Assembly (NCBI GenBank): GCA_026168455.1
Contig: CM047431.1
Location: forward strand, 47,185,466-47,249,465
Reading direction: 5' to 3'
Length of the DNA: 64,000 nt
DNA from: Theocolax elegans
Lineage: Eukaryota > Arthropoda > Insecta > Hymenoptera > Cerocephalidae
The stretch's first letter is position 1. Each line of letters starts with the position of its first letter. The notes below the pieces were generated by a model. That model was not told where the DNA came from, made no database searches, and worked only from the letters and a program-made list of their open reading frames with translations. This document shows, piece by piece, positions 1 to 10,084 of the stretch. Position numbers and translations under genes: made by a program.

Positions 1-610
1 AATGCTCGTTCACTTGTATTGTTTTCCAAACTTTTATATTTAATTTATAATAAAACTGTCTTCTCAACGCGGTAAATAAGAGAAATATTTGAATTTCTCG
101 TTACTGCCTCATCGTATTTGAGAAAAAAAGTGGATAATTTTGCGACAAATTGATATTTCAAATATTGTTATTAAAAAATTTAAAATACGTAACCGTAAAA
201 TTTCTTCTTAAAAATTACTATGTTTGTATAAAATTAAAGGTGAAGTGTTCTATACACGTAATTATGGATGTGAAAAATTATACGTAATAACTGCTAAGAT
301 TCAAAGTAATGATTACAAGGGTCGATGGAAAAAGCCGCTTCTTTTATATTACCATGATGGGGGGGGGGGGGCGTATCGACGACAACGACAAAGAAGGTAC
401 CAACTTTCATTTAGCTAAAATACTGTGAGTGAAATTTACTCGAGATCGAAAAAAATATAAACTGTAATTTGAAAAAATGTTCGGTAATAACACCTTCAAA
501 ATTTTAATAAACTGTCATGTTCATAGAAAATTCAATTACTCTTACCTTCCTACCGTGGCCATTGGATGTATACATATAAACTCGATGATACGTTGAACGC
601 TGGTCTGACC
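1..610. other. AT-rich non-coding stretch
   Basis: No supported gene. It contains a run of 13 G at 359-371 in otherwise AT-rich sequence. The short open frames here have no recognisable domain and no splice-site context. Confidence 0.6.
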
Positions 611-1147
611 TGTAGGATAGATGCAGATCATCACATTACATTTTGTAAAAAAATTTATTTATAAATAAATTAAATAATTGCTATTTCAGTTCACTAAAAA
701 TCTCGAAAAATCTGGACTCAACAAAATATAAAACAACTGATATTAAATTTTAATGAAAGAAACAACAAATTTTACTGCAAGTCTTATGAAATAATATCAC
801 AACAGCTACTAAATTTGTTAGACATTTCAGTAAAATTTGTGTACGGCGAATGTTAGTAGGCAGGGTAGTACAATTTTAGTGTCCAGTATAGTAAAATTTA
901 TTGAAATTTCTGCTATTCTCAACGAAACTGTTAGGTTAGCTGGCTTCTATTCGAATTTATGCAATTAATTAACGCATTTGACTAATCTGAATCGACAGAA
1001 TTTTAACCATATTAATTACAAACCGACTGGTTTAGCTTTTAATTGATATTAACAACGGGATAATGCAATAAATGTTAATAAAGTTCGCGCGTCCTTTGAG
1101 CGACGTGTAGCTTATAACGACGATTCGAAGTTAAACAATGGAAAGTT

Positions 1148-1231
1148 GATGGCGCAGCGGTAACGTGCTCGATTTTGACGCGAAGGGTCCCAGGTTCGAA
1201 TCCCGGTGTCGGATGATCCAAAGTTTTTTTT
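1148..1231 (+). ncRNA. tRNA-like Pol III unit (copy 1)
   Basis: An A-box-like TGGCGCAGCGG at 1150-1160 is followed by a good B-box, GGTTCGAATCC, at 1193-1203. An oligo-T run of eight at 1224-1231 could act as a Pol III terminator. The 3' side of an acceptor stem has no matching 5' strand and the anticodon arm is poor, so this is not a functional tRNA. It is more likely the head of a tRNA-derived SINE or a tRNA pseudogene. An identical copy sits at 3411-3494. Confidence 0.6.
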
Positions 1232-1238
1232 CATTAAT

Positions 1239-1458
1239 AGTATATTACACACCTAGGGAGGTAAGTATTGGTTAGTCCATAGCACATGTAATTGACACCC
1301 GAGCCGAAGGTGAGGGTGGCAAACATGTGCTATGGGGTGACCATTTTACCTCCCGTGGATGTATACTATTTTTCACCACCAGTAGGCTGAAAATAAACAC
1401 ATTGCTCTTTCGGTGCCGGGAGGGAATGTGGTACTTTCGGTCTACGTGTGGTGAAAAA
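1239..1458 (+). ncRNA. Two consecutive long hairpins after the tRNA-like head (copy 1)
   Basis: Hairpin 1 spans 1239-1367 and has nested pairing: AGTATA with TATACT, GGGAGGTAA (1256-1264) with TTACCTCCC (1346-1354), CCATAGCACATGT (1277-1289) with ACATGTGCTATGG (1323-1335), and CACCC with GGGTG nearer the tip. Hairpin 2 is closed by TTTTTCACCAC (1369-1379) and GTGGTGAAAAA (1448-1458), with an inner ACATT/AATGT pair and two CTTTCGGT repeats. The ordered nested stems look like a structured RNA or a short foldback transposon. The function is unknown. Confidence 0.5.
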
Positions 1459-1680
1459 TAATTTATTATTCATTTATATTTCAGTTTAAATGTATGTAAA
1501 TAATAGTATATCTAAATAATTCTATGTATAAAATAAAAAAAAGATGGCACGGGAGCCGTCCGAAAAATAAATTTTTCTTTCTTTCAGTCGCAATAAAAAT
1601 TACTATACTGTTTTGTAAAATTTAGTGAACTCGTTCTAAAATTAGTGAACTGCAAGTTTGTCTCGATTTCAAGTATGATA

Positions 1681-2150
1681 ATGAATTTATTGATCTCCAC
1701 AAGACAAAGATTATACCTCACAACTCCGTAAGGCGGACTGCATTTAAAAATCTCACAGAATGAGTGTTTGAAAAAAAGACCAATAAATAGGGCATAATAG
1801 TAGGGCATATACCCCATATCTTCCTCGTCGGAGTAGAGATGTTTTTAAAAATTTTAATATTATATCATTCATCTGTATTTAGAGACGAGATGCCTGGACT
1901 CTACTGGTGAGCCCACCAGGCATACTCAGGGCGAAATACAATAAATTTTCTTTTCCTTTTCCTAATCTTTTTTCCGTTTTATTTAATTTTATACTACAAT
2001 CAATTAAATCTTTTATTTGACTTAGCTTGTCTTGATATTTTTCAAACACTCATCCTGTGAGTTTTTTAAATTGCTGGTATTAATGCAGTCCGCCTTACGG
2101 AGTTGTGAGCAATAGTCTTTGGCTTGTTGAGATTAATAAATTCATTTGTC
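1681..2150 (+). mobile_element. Inverted-repeat element carrying a hammerhead fold (copy 1)
   Basis: The left arm (1681-1795) begins ATGAATTTATTGATCTCCAC. The right arm (about 2025-2150) is its reverse complement with scattered mismatches; both arms contain the AAGGCGGACTG / CAGTCCGCCTT block. Between the arms lie CATATACCCCAT, the hammerhead-like sequence at 1875-1939, then a T/C-rich tract. No coding capacity is visible, so this is a non-autonomous element. It could be a derivative of a Penelope-like or retrozyme-type retroelement, since those are known to carry hammerheads, but nothing in the window proves the class. Confidence 0.6.
1875..1939 (+). ncRNA. Degenerate hammerhead ribozyme (copy 1)
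   Basis: The fold matches the intact copy at 34696-34760: stem III GTAT/ATAC, stem I TAGAG/CTCTA, stem II GCCC/GGGC, GAA, and the complementary loop octamers ATGCCTGG and CCAGGCAT. Two residues differ: the cleavage-site base 17 is U (position 1879) and core A6 is G (position 1907, CTGGTGA in place of CTGATGA). A6 is part of the conserved hammerhead core, so this copy is probably inactive or very slow. Confidence 0.75.
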
Positions 2151-3410
2151 AAATAACTAATAATGTAAATAACAACAGATTCACGAATTTTCTATTTTTA
2201 GAAAAATTTTTAGAATTATTTAGAAAAATTGACATTTTAAAATTCTACTAGGTAATGAAATTTAATAAATATTACGCAATTCGAATAATTTAACATATTT
2301 CTGTTTAATTTAACTACTAGTACCTTTGTACATTTATTTACTTCCCAGGCGTTCGTACATGACAATGATCACACGTCGCAAACATCCCTTTCTCCGAATG
2401 GGTTTTATAAATCCTCGTACCGTAATTAGTCCGTCAAATTGCAAAAGACACAAGAGATTGAAACGACAGATGCGTGGAGTTATTTCGCTCTCGGAGGAGA
2501 AGGAGGAGGAGGATGGTCGTTTCACCCTATTACGGGGCCGGAGAATGTGGCGCGAGAGCCACAGAAGCACCGCAACCGTTGCGGTCTTTGCTTAAACCAA
2601 CCGATGCGCCCGCGAGCGAGCTAGCGAACGCGCCTTACCCGTAACCAACACACCCGTGGATAATCACTGCCCGGTATATATCTCCTGGCAAAACAATCGG
2701 CGACTAACGAGCTGCCGACGAGACTAACCGAAAAGGAGGAGGACTCGGCTATACCATGTAGGATAGATGCAGATCATCACATTACATTTTGTAAAAAAAT
2801 TTATTTATAAATTAAATTAATACACGGAGAAAAGTTCTATGAAAAATTACGATATTTTTACTGTAAGCGAGAGACAAACAAAGTTCAGTTGAAAAAGTGC
2901 AATATTTATTTGGTAATAAGTAAACACTTCCAAGAATAATTGCTATTTCAGTTCACTAAAAATCTCGAAAAATCTGGACTCAACAAAATATAAAACAACT
3001 GATATTAAATTTTAATGAAAGAAACAACAAATTTTACTGCAAGTCTTATGAAATAATATCACAACAGCTACTAAATTTGTTAGACATTTCAGTAAAATTT
3101 GTGTACGGCGAATGTTAGTAGGCAGGGTAGTACAATTTTAGTGTCCAGTATAGTAAAATTTATTGAAATTTCTGCTATTCTCAACGAAACTGTTAGGTTA
3201 GCTGGCTTACTATTCGAATTTATGCAATTAATTAACGCATTTGACTAATCTGAATCGACAGAATTTTAACCATATTAATTACAAACCGACTGGTTTAGCT
3301 TTTAATTGATATTAACAACGGGATAATGCAATAAATGTTAATAAAGTTCGCGCGTCCTTTGAGCGACGTGTAGCTTATAACGACGATTCGAAGTTAAACA
3401 ATGGAAAGTT

Positions 3411-3494
3411 GATGGCGCAGCGGTAACGTGCTCGATTTTGACGCGAAGGGTCCCAGGTTCGAATCCCGGTGTCGGATGATCCAAAGTTTTTTTT
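3411..3494 (+). ncRNA. tRNA-like Pol III unit (copy 2)
   Basis: Duplicate of 1148-1231. A-box-like TGGCGCAGCGG starts at 3413, the B-box GGTTCGAATCC lies at 3456-3466 and the T8 terminator at 3487-3494. It does not fold into a complete cloverleaf acceptor stem. Confidence 0.6.
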
Positions 3495-3501
3495 CATTAA
3501 T

Positions 3502-3718
3502 AGTATATTACACACCTAGGGAGGTAAGTATTGGTTAGTCCATAGCACATGTAATTGACACCCGAGCCGAAGGTGAGGGTGGCAAACATGTGCTATGGGG
3601 TGACCATTTTACCTCCCGTGGATGTATACTATTTTTCACCACCAGTAGGCTGAAAAACACATTGCTCTTTCGGTGCCGGGAGGGAATGTGGTACTTTCGG
3701 TCTACGTGTGGTGAAAAA
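3502..3718 (+). ncRNA. Two consecutive long hairpins (copy 2)
   Basis: Duplicate of 1239-1458. Hairpin 1 is 3502-3630 and hairpin 2 is closed by 3632-3642 with 3708-3718. A 4-base deletion relative to copy 1 falls in an unpaired part of hairpin 2. All paired segments are unchanged, but the copies are too recent for that to be evidence of selection. Confidence 0.5.
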
Positions 3719-3982
3719 TAATTTATTATTCATTTATATTTCAGTTTAAATGTATGTAAATAATAGTATATCTAAATAATTCTATGTATAAAATAAAAAA
3801 AAGATGGCACGGGAGCCGTCCGAAAAATAAATTTTTCTTTCTTTCAGTCGCAATAAAAATTACTATACTGTTTTGTAAAATTTAGTGAACTCGTTCTAAA
3901 ATTAGTGAACTGCAAGTTTGTCTCGATTTCAAGCAAGAATATCGTAATTTTTATATGAAAATTTTTCTCCGTGTATACATAT

Positions 3983-4465
3983 ATGATAAATGAATTTATT
4001 GATCTCCACAAGCCAAAGATTATACCTCACAACTCAGTAAGGCGGACTGCATTTAAAAATCTCACAGAATGAGTGTTTGAAAAAAGACCAATAAATAGGG
4101 CATAATAAGTAGGGCATATATACCCCATATCTTCCTCGTCGGAGTAGAGATGTTTTTAAAAATTTTAATATTATATCATTCATCTGTATTTAGAGACGAG
4201 ATGCCTGGACTCTACTGGTGAGCCCACCAGGCATACTCAGGGCGAAATACAATAAATTTTCTTTTCCTTTTCCTATCTTTTTTCCGTTTTATTTAATTTT
4301 ATACTACAATCAATTAAATCTTTTATTTTGACTTAGCTTGTCTTGATATTTTTTCAAACACTCATCCTGTGAGGTTTTTAAATTGGCTGGTATTAATGCA
4401 GTCCGCCTTACTGAGTTGTGAGCAATAGTCTTTGGCTTGTGGAGATTAATAAATTCATTTGTCAA
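3983..4465 (+). mobile_element. Inverted-repeat element carrying a hammerhead fold (copy 2)
   Basis: Same organisation as 1681-2150: left arm from ATGATAAATGAATTTATTG, a central hammerhead-like fold at 4186-4250, and the right arm ending AATAAATTCATTTGTC. It lies directly after the right end of the TIR element. Confidence 0.6.
4186..4250 (+). ncRNA. Degenerate hammerhead ribozyme (copy 2)
   Basis: Identical over 65 nt to the fold at 1875-1939: all three stems and the kissing-loop octamers are present, but A6 is G and the cleavage-site base is U. It is part of the tandem duplication, so it is not an independent observation. Confidence 0.75.
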
Positions 4466-4779
4466 ATAACTAATAATGTAAATAACCAACAGATTCACGA
4501 ATTTTCTATTTTTAGAAAAATTTTTAGAATTATTTAGAAAAATTGACATTTTAAAATTCTACTAGGGTAATGAAATTTAATAAAATATTACGCAATTCGA
4601 ATAATTTAACATATTTCTGTTTAATTTAACTACTAGTACCTTTGTACATTTATTTACTTCCCAGGCGTTCGTACATGACAATGATCACACGTCGCAAACA
4701 TCCCTTTCTCCGAATGGGTTTTATAAATCCTCGTACCGTAATTAGTCGTCAAATTGCAAAAGACACAAGAGATTGAAAC

Positions 4780-5330
4780 GACAGATGCGTGGAGTTATTT
4801 CTCTCTCGGAGGAGAAGGAGGAGGAGGATGGTCGTTTCACCCTATTAACGGGGCCGGAGAATGTGGCGCGAGAGCCACAGAAGCACCGCAACCGTTGCGG
4901 TCTTTGCTTAACCAACCGATGCGCCCGCGAGCGAGCTAGCGAACGCGCCTTACCCGTAACCAACACACCCGTGGATAATCACTGCCCGGTATATATCTCC
5001 TGGCAAAACAATCGGCGACTAACGAGCTGCCGACGAGACTAACCGAAAAGGAGGAGGACTCGGCTATACCATGTAAATTTGCATCGGACGACGCGCGAAC
5101 AGTTCTCCACACCCCCTTGAGAACCTATACGTATTCCGAGATGTCCATCTTCTCTCCGAGTGTGTGTGTGTGTGCGTCGTCGAAACGAGGAATGGGCAAT
5201 CAGACGATTGGAGCTACAATTTTGGCTGATTCGATTTCTCTTTTGAGAATTTGTACTCGGATACGTGCATCTCGTCTATCCTCGTTTCTCTCGCTAATGC
5301 AGTTTTCCTGTGGATATGTCTCTATACGTT
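4780..5330. other. GC-richer, CpG-containing block, possible promoter or 5' exon
   Basis: A locally GC-rich block containing the palindrome CCGCAACCGTTGCGG, a TATATATC motif and CpG dinucleotides, in an AT-rich neighbourhood. It is repeated at 2466-2755 (partial) and 7388-7940. It could be the promoter or a 5' UTR exon of a gene outside the window, but no start codon or splice pair supports a coding exon. Confidence 0.3.
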
Positions 5331-6761
5331 CCACGAGTCAACACTCATTTTCTATCCCAAGCTTCGAATCCGCGAACAAACTTCTACTCCTCATTTACAA
5401 ATTGATCAACCTGCATACTCTATGTACGTATTTCAATTTATCCCGGAATGCATAATTGTTAATACTATCTCGTATTTTTTCCTTATTTTCGATAGCTCAC
5501 CAATCGAACTACGTACACGCCGCGTGTGGTTTTACTAATTGAAAGGAAAGCTATAATATATACCGTACGTGACGTGCCCAATTTCTAATTTCACGCCTAC
5601 ATAAAAAAAGTAAATATCTTCTACTCTATTGTATATTAAAGGGAAAAAATAGAAGATGAATAGCCCAATGTATTATGTTAAGTATCATTGTGGAATGGGC
5701 AAGTATTTTTAAAAACGAAATAAAAATAGGTATAAAACAAAAAAAACTAATCGATGTCTAAGTCACATAAAGCAATTTCGAAAAGTATTCGACAAATACA
5801 TTTCCTCGCAAAATTTTTGTTTACTTTATTTTTTAAATACTAAATAATGATTAATAATTAGACACCGATCGTTAATTAGATGTGATACACGGTACCGGTC
5901 GAAATAATACTTAAATCGTGGGACGTTGAAATAATAATAACGATGATGATGATGATGATAAGAATGGAAAAAAAAAAGAAAAATGAGGAAAAGAAGAATA
6001 AGAAGGTTACGAAGACGCAGTGTAGGTAACAGAAGCAATAAAAGTCGTATGAATCGAAGCGAGCTCTCACAAAAGAAACTTGACGTCCACTTGCCAATTG
6101 ATTTTCGAGATTGGGAAATTGGGAATTAATTGGCAACCTCGCGAAATTCAACGAGGCCCTCGGTTCATTTACATTGGCAGATTTACGACATTACTAACTT
6201 CGTCCTATCTGTCGCTCTCTTTATCTCTCTTCCTCTTTTCATCTTTACATCTTTCCCTCTCCGCGCGTGCGTGTGCGTATGCTCGCGTGTGTGCGGGTCT
6301 GTATGTGTTGAGCTTGGAATTTCTTAAGAAGCTTCATTTCACAAAGTTAAATCATTGAAATTTATTGGAAAATTTTGATGGCACTTTTATTAACGTTACG
6401 AAGCTGCTGTAAAAATGTTAAATTTATAAGGACGCTTTGTCCTCTGCGAGAAATTTATTCTCATTTTATGCGCGCTCTTATATACGGTAACTACGACTAG
6501 ATGATTTTAAAATTACAAATTAATTTATTTCATTTTACGCGTTGCTCTTTATTAAATTCATCCTTTCTTTTTTTTTTACTTTTTTTCTTACAAATTATGA
6601 TATTTTACAACTATCGTTATTTTTTCTTTTTACCTTTGATTATTATTCGACTCTAATGTCATTTAGTTGGACACGTTGGCTTTTAAGTATCATTCCAAAA
6701 TACGATGCAATTATATCATCGCATATATAAGTCAGAGGTGGAGAAGTATTCGACCGCAACT

Positions 6762-7075
6762 TTTTAAAAATTTTAATATTATATCATTCATCTGTATTTA
6801 GAGACGAGATGCCTGGACTCTACTGGTGAGCCCACCAGGCATACTCAGGGCGAAATACAATAAATTTTCTTTTCCTTTTCCTATCTTTTTTCCGTTTTAT
6901 TTAATTTTATACTACAATCAATTAAATCTTTTATTTTGACTTAGCTTGTCTTGATATTTTTTCAAACACTCATCCTGTGAGGTTTTTAAATTGGCTGGTA
7001 TTAATGCAGTCCGCCTTACTGAGTTGTGAGCAATAGTCTTTGGCTTGTGGAGATTAATAAATTCATTTGTCAAAT
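6762..7075 (+). mobile_element. Hammerhead inverted-repeat element, left arm missing (copy 3)
   Basis: The duplication junction removes everything upstream of TTTTTAAAAATTTTAATATT. The hammerhead fold (6794-6858) and the right arm (about 6950-7075) remain. Confidence 0.6.
6794..6858 (+). ncRNA. Degenerate hammerhead ribozyme (copy 3)
   Basis: Same 65 nt as copies 1 and 2, with G at A6 and U at position 17. It is a duplicate through tandem duplication II. Confidence 0.75.
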
Positions 7076-8860
7076 AACTAATAATGTAAATAACCAACAG
7101 ATTCACGAATTTTCTATTTTTAGAAAAATTTTTAGAATTATTTAGAAAAATTGACATTTTAAAATTCTACTAGGGTAATGAAATTTAATAAAATATTACG
7201 CAATTCGAATAATTTAACATATTTCTGTTTAATTTAACTACTAGTACCTTTGTACATTTATTTACTTCCCAGGCGTTCGTACATGACAATGATCACACGT
7301 CGCAAACATCCCTTTCTCCGAATGGGTTTTATAAATCCTCGTACCGTAATTAGTCGTCAAATTGCAAAAGACACAAGAGATTGAAACGACAGATGCGTGG
7401 AGTTATTTCTCTCTCGGAGGAGAAGGAGGAGGAGGATGGTCGTTTCACCCTATTAACGGGGCCGGAGAATGTGGCGCGAGAGCCACAGAAGCACCGCAAC
7501 CGTTGCGGTCTTTGCTTAACCAACCGATGCGCCCGCGAGCGAGCTAGCGAACGCGCCTTACCCGTAACCAACACACCCGTGGATAATCACTGCCCGGTAT
7601 ATATCTCCTGGCAAAACAATCGGCGACTAACGAGCTGCCGACGAGACTAACCGAAAAGGAGGAGGACTCGGCTATACCATGTAAATTTGCATCGGACGAC
7701 GCGCGAACAGTTCTCTACACCCGCTTGAGAACCTATACGTATTCCGAGATGTCCATCTTCTCTCCGAGTGTGTGTGTCTGTGTGTGCGTCGTCGAAACGA
7801 GGAATGGGCAATCAGACGATTGGAGCTACAATTTTGGCTGATTCGATTTCTCTTTTGAGAATTTGTACTCGGATACGTGCATCTCGTCTATCCTCGTTTC
7901 TCTCGCTAATGCAGTTTTCCTGTGGATATGTCTCTATACGTTCCACGAGTCAACACTCATTTTGTATCCCAAGCTTCGAATCCGCGAACAAACTTCTACT
8001 CCTCATTTACAAATTGATCAACCTGCATACTCTATGTACGTATTTCAATTTATCCCGGAATGCATAATTGTTAATACTATCTCGTATTTTTTCCTTATTT
8101 TCGATAGCTGACCAATCGAACTACGTACACGCCGCGTGTGGTTTTACTAATTGAAAGGAAAGCTATAATATATACCGTACGTGACGTGCCCAATTTCTAA
8201 TTTCACGCCTACATAAAAAAAGTAAATATCTTCTACTCTATTGTATATTAAAGGGAAAAAATAGAAGATGAATAGCCCAATGTATTATGTTAAGTATCAT
8301 TGTGGAATGGGCAAGTATTTTTAAAAACGAAATAAAAATAGGTATAAAACAAAAAAAACTAATCGATGTCTAAGTCACATAAAGCAATTTCGAAAAGTAT
8401 TCGACAAATACATTTCCTCGCAAAATTTTTGTTTACTTTATTTTTTAAATACTAAATAATGATTAATAATTAGACACCGATCGTTAATTAGATGTGATAC
8501 ACGGTACCGGTCGAAATAATACTTAAATCGTGGGACGTTGAAATAATAATAACGATGATGATGATGATGATAAGAATGGAAAAAAAAAAAGAAAAATGAG
8601 GAAAAGAAGAATAAGAAGGTTACGAAGACGCAGTGTAGGTAACAGAAGCAATAAAAGTCGTATGAATCGAAGCGAGCTCTCACAAAAGAAACTTGACGTC
8701 CACTCGGCATTATAGATTTTCATACATTCCATTTAGCAAAAATGAATTTCACTCAAAGAATGTCCCGCGGGCGATTGGCCCTTTGTACGCTCACTCGCTC
8801 TCCCGAGGCTCGGTGTAATCCACTCGATATCAATATCGAGACGCACACGCGCACACACCC

Positions 8861-8892
<32 letters not shown>

Positions 8893-9709
8893 GTGCTCGC
8901 GCGCGGGAACGCGATTCCTCCACCTTCCGGCGGAAACGAGGTCGAGTGATTTCATTCAAGATCGTGAACGTTGTAAGGGAATATTGCGGTCAGAATGGTG
9001 TGCTTGCTTAGCTGCACCCACCTTGCTTTTCCTGGGACTTGCCAATTGATTTTCGAGATTGGGAAATTGGGAATTAATTGGCAACCTCGCGAAATTCAAC
9101 GAGGCCCTCGGTTCATTTACATTGGCAGATTTACGACATTACTAACTTCGTCCTATCTGTCGCTCTCTTTATCTCTCTTCCTCTTTTCATCTTTACATCT
9201 TTCCCTCTCCGCGCGTGCGTGTGCGTATGCTCGCGTGTGTGCGGGTCTGTATGTGTTGAGCTTGGAATTTCTTAAGAAGCTTCATTTCACAAAGTTAAAT
9301 CATTGAAATTTATTGGAAAATTTTGATGGCACTTTTATTAACGTTACGAAGCTGCTGTAAAAATGTTAAATTTATAAGGACGCTTTGTCCTCTGCGAGAA
9401 ATTTATTCTCATTTTATGCGCGCTCTTATATACGGTAACTACGACTAGATGATTTTAAAATTACAAATTAATTTATTTCATTTTACGCGTTGCTCTTTAT
9501 TAAATTCATCCTTTCTTTTTTTTTTTACTTTTTTTCTTACAAATTATGATATTTTACAACTATCGTTATTTTTTCTTTTTACCTTTGATTATTATTCGAC
9601 TCTAATGTCATTTAGTTGGACACGTTGGCTTTTAAGTATCATTCCAAAATACGATGCAATTATATCATCGCATATATAAGTCAGAGGTGGAGAAGTATTC
9701 GACCGCAAC

Positions 9710-10084
9710 TTTTTAAAAATTTTATATAAACGATAGTAAAAGCACAGAAATACGATATCTAGGTGATTGGCGACCTATAAGTGCACTTGAAAAGTATTCG
9801 ATATTGTTTTAAATTCCCCTATACATTTATATAAAAATTTCAAAAAGTGTTCTCTAATATAAGTATATAATTTACTCTCTAATTGAATAGACACTTCAAT
9901 ATCTAACATTTAACGTCGCATTAATTATACATTTATACGAATCAATATAATTGACACTGATGTATATTCGTTAAGTAGAATAATTATATAAGTATTTCGG
10001 GGTTGACAATTCGACGAGTCGATCAACGATTACGTGTTAAATTATTCAGAAATATATATGAGGCAGGTGAGTGAATACAGACAA
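9710..10084. other. AT-rich spacer
   Basis: It starts with the remainder of the AGTATTCGACCGCAAC element (a further AAGTATTCGA at about 9792). Nothing else is recognisable. Confidence 0.4.

Larger units (their letters stand above)
611..2755. repeat. Tandem duplication I, first copy
   Basis: The sequence starting at GTAGGATAGATGCAGATC recurs at 2757 and runs colinearly to the second copy's end near 5075, where the copies diverge after CTATACCATGTA. It carries the tRNA-like unit, two hairpins, the hammerhead inverted-repeat element and a GC-richer block at 2440-2750. Relative to the second copy it lacks two short segments, which are exactly the two inverted ends of the TIR element. Other differences are mostly single-base indels and a few substitutions. 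Confidence 0.9.
2821..3975. mobile_element. TIR element of about 1.15 kb
   Basis: The left end TACACGGAGAAAAG continues for about 36 bp to ...ATTACGATATT. The right end (3938-3975) is its imperfect reverse complement, ending CTCCGTGTA. The outermost TA on each side would fit a TA target duplication. The interior holds the tRNA-like unit and the two hairpins and has no transposase frame, so it is non-autonomous. In the duplicate at 611-1675 the interior is intact but both ends are missing. Confidence 0.65.
2756..5075. repeat. Tandem duplication I, second copy
   Basis: Colinear with 611-2755. Its 3' part from 4153 also forms the start of tandem duplication II, so the sequence around 4640-5075 is present three times in the window (2330-2755, 4640-5075, 7248-7683). 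It includes the complete TIR element that is truncated in the first copy. Confidence 0.9.
4153..6760. repeat. Tandem duplication II, first copy
   Basis: Unit of 2608 bp, repeated at 6761-9709. All three boundaries carry the same 15-mer TTTTTAAAAATTTTA (4153, 6761, 9710), so the duplication joins at a microhomology inside a small element (AGTATTCGACCGCAAC...). This copy lacks about 336 bp that the second copy has at 8705-9040; the gap is bounded by the microhomology ACT (CCACTTGCC here). Confidence 0.9.
6761..9709. repeat. Tandem duplication II, second copy
   Basis: Colinear with 4153-6760 except for the extra segment at 8705-9040, which contains an (AC)n tract at about 8867-8892. Elsewhere the copies differ by isolated substitutions (e.g. 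in the GTGTGTGT tract) and homopolymer length. Confidence 0.9.
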
